64,000 nucleotides of DNA from NCBI RefSeq assembly GCF_958295425.1, contig NC_081153.1, positions 20,847,525 to 20,911,524 on the forward strand. Reading direction: 5' to 3'. Shown piece after piece: positions 58,898 to 64,000 of this stretch. The stretch is from Solea solea (Eukaryota; Chordata; Actinopteri; Pleuronectiformes; Soleidae). A program made the position numbers and the translations under genes. A model generated the notes under the pieces. It saw only the letters and a program-made list of their open reading frames with translations. It did not search any database and had not been told where the DNA came from. Each line of letters begins with the position of its first letter. Position 1 is the first letter of the stretch.

Positions 58898-61800
58898 TAT
58901 ATATAAAGGAAACGATACCATGTTCTGTAAATGTCATTGGTAAGTTTATTCTATGTGTTTCAAAGATCAGTAGAATTCAAAATAGTTGCACAAATATTAT
59001 CGGCACCATATCATCATTGTACGGTGGCTGACGGGGGCAAATGCACGGCAACGACCCAAAAGACTTGCAGGAGGAGAAACGAGCTGCATATTCACAAACG
59101 CTGCAGATTCAAAATCACAAATGAAGAAAAAAAAAAATGCAAATACAAAGACGCGCTGCAAAACAAAAATGATCTGCAGAAAGAAACAAAATGCAAAACC
59201 GAAAACACACACAAACCGCAAAACACAAGCATATTCAGAAACGGAAGTGGGTCGCAGTCGGATAATGACTTATTAAAGGTATTTTAATAATAATAAAGTA
59301 AGAATAAAGTAGTCACCGAGCTTTGTAACGGCTGGTCGTAGAGCTGAACGAAAACGAGCGCTCCCACAGACCCACTTCAGTCTTTGAATATGCTGGTGTT
59401 TTCGTTTCTGCTTGTGTTTTGGGGTGTGTGCGTGTTTCCGGTTTTGCGTCGCTTTGCAGCGGTTGACGCAGGTGTTTTGTTTCTTTCTGCAGATCATTTT
59501 TCTTTCGCTAAAGAAAACTCACCCCATAAGAAGATAGAATGTTAATAAGAGGTTCGGGGTGCTTTCTTTTTCATCTCAGAATGACTGTTTCTGTTCGCCT
59601 CCAGGTGTCCAGTTATTCTCAGGTCCTGCCACTCTCGTTCGGGACTAAAAAATCCACCCGTGTGCGTATAAACTCTGGAGAAAGTGCGCTAGCTTAAATG
59701 CTAACGCGTTAGCATAAAGTCTGTGAGCAGTGAGATCGGAGTATGACCGGAAGCGTCTGCCTTCGTTAAGAAGTACAGCCAAAGATTTGCGCTGCATCAG
59801 CCACGATTTAGCTCTTCTATCTTATGTTTTTCATTGTCCATCTTCAAAAACACACGCATAGCCTCTACAGCAGCAGCTGTATATTAAGTAGCCATGTGTT
59901 TCCTCTGTGAGGAGCAGCTGATTGGCCGAAAAAGAACGAAAGCAGTGGAATGTGATATTGCCATTCACAGTGATCGAACAACCCTAATTGACATACAAAG
60001 TTTATGGTTTTAAGACCCACAATACTGTGATTTGAAGCATGTAGCGGCTTCTTCTAAACTTCAACTTGCATATTTAAAAAAAAAAAAACGAAAATCCCTA
60101 ATTTTGTAAAAAAAAAAAAAAAAAACTTTTTTATTTGTATACTCATGGTTTTGCCTGGCGGGTCACTATCACTATCAGATACTGTCAAACATAAGATCCC
60201 CAATGTGAAAAATGACTAAAACTTTAGGCTGAACAGGCTGCTTGATTTCAAAATGACGTCTGCAGTTGGGCACAGTGAAAATCATATACCGTATATATCA
60301 GTATTGATTATTGGCCCAAGCACACCTGATATATCGGCATATTGAACATCAGCAAAAATATATCCTATATTGTGCAAATTGATCATTAATGTGTCAGTGT
60401 CAAGCCTGAATTTCACGCATCACCTGCAACCAGGCTCCTATTGGATGGTGTGAGTTGTCACTCAATGCCATGTTTGGTGTTTATTTTCCACAACTTACAC
60501 AATTCACATCAGGTTCTACCATTAGCTTTTCAGGAAATGTTTGCTGATTATGACTTTATGATTGCCTCATGGCAAAGTCTTTATGATCTCATGACTGAAA
60601 CTGTGAATGATCTTCTTGTAGGCTACTATGGATCTCAGTCAGGTGGAGCTGGATCAAGGGGACGTAAGGGCCATGTTCAGTATGTCTCAACCGGAACTTG
60701 ACAAGATCCATAAATTTGACATCCCGTCTCCTCCCCCTGTGGACACAAACCCTTTCGACTCATACTTTGCTGTGTCCGACCAGTCAGAGTCAAATGTCAC
60801 GACGGACGCACCGATTGAATCAAAGCAGCCTCCAGGTGACTTTCATTCCTTAGAAATACCAACAGCAACCGTCCATTCCATTCCGGAGTTAAATGACAAC
60901 AACGTCAGCATTCCTGTTCATGATAACATGTCCAAAGGTGATGCAGAGAGTATTTATCTTGCTGATAACAAGGCTACACCCAGTCTCCCAGCTACCCAGC
61001 CTCCAGTCATGCTTCACACCACGGATCACAAAGCAGCAGCAGCAGCAGCTGATTCAGGCTTCTCAAGCAATGGCCTTTGTGATAATGATACTCTCCAGCA
61101 GCCTTACACAAAAACAAACATCTCACCTACTGAATCCACTGGTGTTACATTAACTGGCGCAGCTGGAAGCACAGCTCCAAGTGGGGAACTCTCCCTGAGA
61201 AGTGCTGACTCACTAACAGAGTCGTCCGCCACTCCTCGAGCTGAGACTGTCACAGCCGCTTTGAGCACAGCTCCTGCTACCTTCCATGAAGATGTCTCCA
61301 GATCTGCTCGAGAAATTACCAAAAGTGTCCCCACAACTTCGGCTAAAAGGAGCGAGAAGAGTCCCCGACTTTACAGTGAGAATGTGGTTTATGGAGCGTT
61401 GTACGACTCACTTTTCCCTCAGAGCTTCTCCTCCGAGGTGATCTCGTCCATCTCAAACTCACCACCTCAAAACTACACCAAAAGTAGTCATTTGAGCACC
61501 AAGTCGGAGGCCATCATGGTTAAAACCTCGAATGAAAGTCACTCAGAAATGAACGTCTCGTATTCTCACCTGTCAGCTTCACAAATTGGCACTCAGAGTA
61601 GTCTTCCAAGCCCCAAGTCCCCGCCCGTCATGGTCAAAACCCTAAACGAAGGTACCTCAGAAACTAACGTCTCGTACTCTCGCCCGTCATTTTCATACGA
61701 CAACGAAAGTAGCCTTCTGAGCCCAAAGTCTCAGCCTGTCATGGTCAAAACCTTAAATGAATGTAACACAGAAACCAATGTCTCATACTCAAACATGTCA

Positions 61801-63875
61801 TCGTCACGTGACAATAATGGCAAAATGGATTTTGCAGAGAGTAGTTTCTCAAACCCTTTGCCTTCCACCGAAAGTAGCCTTCTGAGCCCAAAGTCCCAGC
61901 CTGTCATGGTCAAAACCCTAAATGAATGTAACATAGAAACCAATGTCTCGTACTCTAACTTGTCATCTTCTCGTGACATTGATGGCAGAACGGATTTTGC
62001 TGAGAGAACTTTCTCAAACACTCAATCAGGCACTCAAAGTAGTCTTCCGAGCCCAAAGTCCGAGCCCGTCATGGTCAAAACCCTAAACGAAGGTACCTCA
62101 GAAACGAACGTCTCGTACTCTCGCCTGTCGCCTTCACGTGATATTGATGGTAGAATTGATTTTGCAGAGAGTACTTTCTCAAACCCTCCGACTCCCACCC
62201 AAAGTAGCCTTCCGAGCCCCAAGTACCAGCCCGTCACGGTCAAAACCCTAAACGAAGGTACCTCAGAAACGAACGTCTCGTACTCTCGCTCGTCATCTTC
62301 ACGTGTCACCGACAGTAGCCTTCTGAGCCCAAAGTCCCAGCCCGTCACGGTCAAAACCTTAAACGAATGTAACACAGAAACAAATGTCTCATACTCAAAC
62401 TTGTCATATTCTCCTGACATTGATTCTCCCTTTTCCCAAACCTTGACTCCTACTGACTTTCAAACAGACATCCACTACAGTTACCTCCCTTCCTCTCCAC
62501 GTTCACCTGCTGAACCAGTTGCTAAAAACATTCCTTACTCTGAGTTGACTCATTCGGATGCAGAATCAGACAATTACAGCACTTTTGTCAGGTCAGTTCC
62601 TGTGCTTCAAAGCTCTGCCCCTCCCATTCCTGACTATGCAGCATCCCATGGGACAGATACTCAGGTTACTGACACCAAACAGAGAGCGATCCTGGTCAAA
62701 GAGTTAGTCACTGACGGAGCGAGCACAGACTCTGTCTGTCCCTCTCCTGCGCTGGAGAAAATGAGCGCAGTCAAGAGTCTGGAGCTGATAATCGAAGAGC
62801 CGGAGACCTTTTATGCTGCTCCTGGTTCTGTGCTGTCAGAGGAAAGTGAAGGGCCCTTGAGCCCGACGTATCTGAGCGTGGGGTCAGACGATGGCAGCGC
62901 CATGGAGGTGTACTACAGCGCGGAGGAGGACAACACGGATGAGAGCGGGGAAGAAGAGATTCACGCGGTGGAGGAAAGAGAGGACGTCTGTGTGGTGAAA
63001 GAGATGGAGTGGAGGGCAGGGGGAGCAAAGAGCCAGGAAGATGAGGGAGATGTGAGGGTGGTGGTTGTGAAAATGCTGAATGACGTAGGAAACGTGGGCC
63101 GAGGCGAAGATTTCGGTGGGACAGTGGAAAGTCGACTCCAGGAAACGCTCATGTCACACTTTCTTGTGACTAGTGATGCAAGGTGGCAGGAGAGAGAAGG
63201 AGCAAGCAGAGCGTTGCCACAGATTAAAGAGGAGGAGGAGGAGGAGGAGGAGGAGTTACCAGCCACACCGGTTCGGCTGGTGAACTCACTCAAGGTATGC
63301 GAGAACGCTCCACCCTCCAGTGAGCAGCATGTGCAGGGGGAGTGGTCACACAGAAACTGGACCATGGACTCAGAAACAGAAGGCTACCTTCATGGGGGGA
63401 AGCAGCTCCTGAGTCAGGAGACAGACTGTCTGTCTGACAAACATCATTCTGAGTACATGCATCCTGCTTCAAGTAACACAAAAGAGGACAGTGAGACGAA
63501 TCCCACGTCTACAGAGACAGAGAAGCCATTTCAAAGTGCAGAAAGCGTTGAATCCAAGAGTAACACGGTCACAGATATGTCTGTAACTGAAGCACAGGTC
63601 GTCACAGGCTTTTCAACACACAACACTGAGCTGCAATCAGATGCCACAGAGATCGAAGACAATAGGGCCCCGCAGAGTAGTGAGTGGGTGGATACAATTT
63701 CTCGGAGTGCAGACGGAGGGAGGACACTGCACGAGCAGGTGACAGTCGAGCTGTCAAGCCTTGTAACTGCAGACACTGGCACACTGCAGCCCCAGCCTGA
63801 GAGTCAGCGTGAGGGCACTTCTTCCTCAGAGAGACACGAGCTTCTGGCGCAAGTTCAGCCCAACCTGCAGCCCGG
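42655..63875 (+). CDS. crybg1: CRYBG1 (AIM1)-like protein, N-terminal part, four exons
   Basis: Exons 42655-42827, 56128-56218, 58443-58598 and 60622-63875 join in phase to 1224 codons plus two bases, running off the right edge. The start [20 protein letters not shown] leads to two Lys/Arg-rich patches ([14 protein letters not shown], and [16 protein letters not shown] in exon 3), then a very long Ser/Thr/Pro-rich acidic exon with a repeat array at residues about 428-741. CRYBG1 proteins have a long disordered N-terminal half followed by beta-gamma crystallin domains and a ricin-type lectin domain; they are linked to actin and tumour suppression (family knowledge). Those domains would be downstream of 64000. 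The assignment rests on exon architecture and synteny with prep and PRDM1, not on a conserved domain in view; crybg2 or crybg3 are alternatives. A teleost a/b duplicate is likely. Confidence 0.75.
43870..43945. repeat. AATCG-type dispersed repeat, partial copy
   Basis: Retains only the 'ggtttctttgctctatataa' and 'ttcattttggttcatggaca' blocks of the family described at 670-930. Confidence 0.45.
46125..46143. repeat. (TG)n microsatellite
   Basis: Uninterrupted TG run. Confidence 0.9.
46246..47166. mobile_element. DNA transposon-like element with inverted ends, interrupted
   Basis: The left end TTAAAGGTGCAGTGTCGAAA (46246-46265) mirrors the right end, which on the minus strand reads TTTAAAGGTTCAGTGTGTAA. 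I recognise this terminus from a common fish MITE family. The interior is split by a second element at about 46300-46637. A partial end of the same family is at 8383. Confidence 0.6.
46300..46637. mobile_element. Nested GATAT-type element
   Basis: Starts 'ctagacgtgggcaagatata' and ends 'gccagtattaccaaacccta'. Flanked by GTTGC on both sides (46294-46298 and about 46639-46643), a possible 5-bp target duplication. Related to the repeat at 4581-4945. Confidence 0.5.
48836..49056. repeat. AATCG-type dispersed repeat, fullest copy
   Basis: Starts 'gggttccaacgattattcga' and ends 'tcatatgttgcagccctaat', with inverted-looking ends (AGGGTT / AGCCCT). The fullest copy in the window of the family at 670-930. 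Confidence 0.6.
50328..50375. repeat. Near-perfect inverted repeat (hairpin)
   Basis: Arms 50333-50350 and 50355-50372 are exact reverse complements over 18 bp with a 4-base loop (GTGA). Beyond a 2-base bulge (50331-50332), CAC (50328-50330) pairs with GTG (50373-50375). Confidence 0.9.
50930..51190 (+). mobile_element. LINE/SINE 3' tail, RTE/Rex3-type
   Basis: Reads 'tagagtttgcatgttctccc', 'tgggttttcttcgggttctc', 'atgatttggggattaggtaa', then 'ctgtccagggtgtgaccccg' and ends in 'agaagatagatggatgatg'. This is a familiar fish retroposon tail ending in GATG units. The open reading frame across it is fortuitous. Confidence 0.6.
51285..51500. repeat. Dispersed repeat related to 24035-24460
   Basis: Contains 'ccttaaccttaaccttaacc' followed by 'agttaagtgcttac', plus 'gtcctcatgaggttaaagtc'. 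Confidence 0.45.
51772..51985 (-). mobile_element. LINE 3' end (L2/Maui-type), inverted
   Basis: The reverse complement of the family at 32565-32829: starts 'attcaattcaattaaatttt', includes 'tatagcaccaaatcacaaca' and 'gcatctgcctcgacaggttg'. Confidence 0.7.
53452..54886. mobile_element. Complete non-autonomous DNA transposon, 1435 bp
   Basis: Terminal inverted repeats CAGGGTTCGTACAG (left) and CAGGGTTCTTACAG (right, minus strand) match at 13 of 14 bases. Both ends abut the same hexamer TATAAT (53446-53451 and 54887-54892), a likely target duplication. The inside has no long ORF, is GC-richer in 54180-54770 and has several GCTAGC/GCTAAC words. The terminus resembles hAT-type ends, but hAT elements make 8-bp duplications, so the superfamily is open. 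Confidence 0.75.
55432..55530 (-). mobile_element. LINE 3' tail fragment, inverted
   Basis: Text 'gtgtttatttatatagccct' then 'ttacaacagcctaagggttg', reverse of a common 'gcgctatataaataaa'-type tail. Confidence 0.5.
56128..56218 (+). CDS. crybg1: crybg1 coding exon 2
   Basis: 91 bp. It completes the split Gly codon and codes [20 protein letters not shown], then [10 protein letters not shown]. Acceptor TTGCCCTCAG, donor GTCAGT, phase 0 out. Identified by phase and splice sites, since it is too short for ORF detection. Confidence 0.72.
56219..58442. other. crybg1 intron 2
   Basis: Holds a relative of the 24035 repeat (56250-56370), (TG)n at 56638-56660, (TTTC)n at 57138-57173 and TA/TG runs near 57838-57862. 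No exon recognised between. Confidence 0.55.
57126..57173. repeat. (CTGT)n/(TTTC)n microsatellite
   Basis: Tetranucleotide run. Confidence 0.95.
58443..58598 (+). CDS. crybg1: crybg1 coding exon 3
   Basis: 156 bp, phase 0 both sides, coding [40 protein letters not shown] and [12 protein letters not shown]. The basic [18 protein letters not shown] block is likely to be conserved in the CRYBG family and may bind acidic lipids, DNA or actin. This is inference from composition. Confidence 0.78.
58796..58904. repeat. (TA)n/(TG)n compound microsatellite
   Basis: Long alternating TA, GTATGT and CACA tract. Confidence 0.95.
59025..59510. repeat. Foldback / inverted repeat element
   Basis: The left arm (about 59165-59254) contains GATCTGCAGAAAGAAACAAA and AAACACAAGC; the right arm (about 59370-59504) contains TTTGTTTCTTTCTGCAGATC and GCTTGTGTTTT in reverse. 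Both arms end on GAAGTGGGTC / GACCCACTTC facing a spacer of about 115 bp. The right arm is about 40 bp longer. The interior is A-rich with recurring CAAAACACAA words. Element class unknown. Confidence 0.7.
60622..63875 (+). CDS. crybg1: crybg1 coding exon 4 (giant disordered-region exon)
   Basis: 3254 bp starting at acceptor CTTCTTGTAG (60621), codons [15 protein letters not shown]..., and ending at a GG|GTGAGT donor (63875/63876). Residues about 141-1224 of the protein. It is Ser/Thr/Pro-rich with the seven-unit array (61483-62424). Acidic clusters ([20 protein letters not shown] near 62930) and nine consecutive Glu (63229-63255) follow. No folded domain or membrane segment is visible. Large disordered exons are typical of CRYBG1. 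The reading frame is intact over more than 3 kb, so it is under coding constraint. Confidence 0.9.
61483..62424 (+). repeat. Coding tandem repeat array in crybg1, seven units
   Basis: Units start at 61483, 61597, 61708, 61873, 62038, 62203 and 62314, spaced 38, 37, 55, 55, 55 and 37 codons. The core is [20 protein letters not shown] followed by [13 protein letters not shown]. The three 55-codon units carry an extra tail of about 18 residues (DIDGR-DFAE--FSNP). The first unit is the most diverged ([20 protein letters not shown]). Confidence 0.95.
63229..63255 (+). repeat. (GAG)9 coding run, poly-glutamate
   Basis: Nine GAG codons in frame within crybg1 exon 4. Confidence 0.95.
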
Positions 63876-64000
63876 GTGAGTGGCAAATCTTAACACTGAA
63901 ACTTGTCTTAGTCCAGGGCTGTGTGTGTGTGTGTGTTCACTGGGGTTTTTAATTAACAACATAAAGTAGTTGTAATCGTTTTTCTGGCCACGATTTTTAG

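Larger units (their letters stand above)
58599..60621. other. crybg1 intron 3
   Basis: Contains (TA)n (58796-58904), the foldback repeat (59025-59510), a GC-richer stretch with an 18-bp palindrome (59698-59715), A-runs (60074-60125) and a GATAT-type fragment (60280-60375). Confidence 0.55.

Noticed and set aside
58796..59497. Cluster of short ORFs on both strands
   Set aside because: They read through TA/TG microsatellites and the foldback repeat; composition artefacts.
61731..63886. Several minus-strand ORFs of 60-134 codons in crybg1 exon 4
   Set aside because: They are antisense shadows; those in 61731-62420 repeat only because the sense repeats do.

Overview
The window is vertebrate nuclear DNA, almost certainly from a teleost fish. 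The genes are split into short exons with canonical GT/AG borders. Introns and spacers are AT-rich, full of dinucleotide and trinucleotide microsatellites, and carry many interspersed repeats of kinds I recognise from fish genomes: Tc1/mariner and hAT-type ends, MITE-like elements, and LINE 3' tails ending in AATTGAATTGAATT. I cannot name the species. There is no bacterial, viral, CRISPR or operon content.

Three protein-coding genes can be rebuilt exon by exon, and every splice phase agrees. (1) prep, prolyl endopeptidase, minus strand, 7034 down to 1551: the first eight coding exons (337 complete codons). The rest, including the catalytic alpha/beta-hydrolase domain, lies off the left edge. 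(2) A PRDM1 (Blimp-1) family gene, plus strand, coding 19317-29505 in six coding exons with an inferred 5' noncoding exon near 18700-18859. It encodes 745 residues: a PR/SET domain, an acidic then proline/tyrosine-rich middle, and five zinc fingers. (3) A crybg1 (AIM1)-like gene, plus strand, from 42655 to beyond the right edge. Four coding exons are present (1224 complete codons), the last a 3254-bp exon coding a long Ser/Thr-rich, probably disordered region with an internal array of seven repeats. Its beta-gamma crystallin part would be downstream of the window.

Layout: 1-7034 prep; 7035-18600 spacer with repeats; 18600-30735 prdm1 including a 3' UTR of about 1.2 kb; 30736-42400 spacer without a recognisable gene; 42400-64000 the 5' part of crybg1, with a 13.3-kb first coding intron. 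Order and orientation (prep minus, PRDM1 plus, CRYBG1 plus) match human chromosome 6q21, but ATG5, which sits between PRDM1 and CRYBG1 in mammals, was not seen. This fits one of the duplicated copies of the region made by the teleost genome duplication. The genes are neighbours by ancestry and do not form a pathway: a cytosolic oligopeptidase, a transcriptional repressor of cell fate, and a probable cytoskeleton-associated protein.

I found no clearly new biological system. The observations most worth a second look are the crybg1 coding repeat array, two near-perfect intronic hairpins, a complete 1.4-kb DNA transposon copy with a 6-bp target duplication, a foldback repeat, nested transposons, and the missing ATG5.
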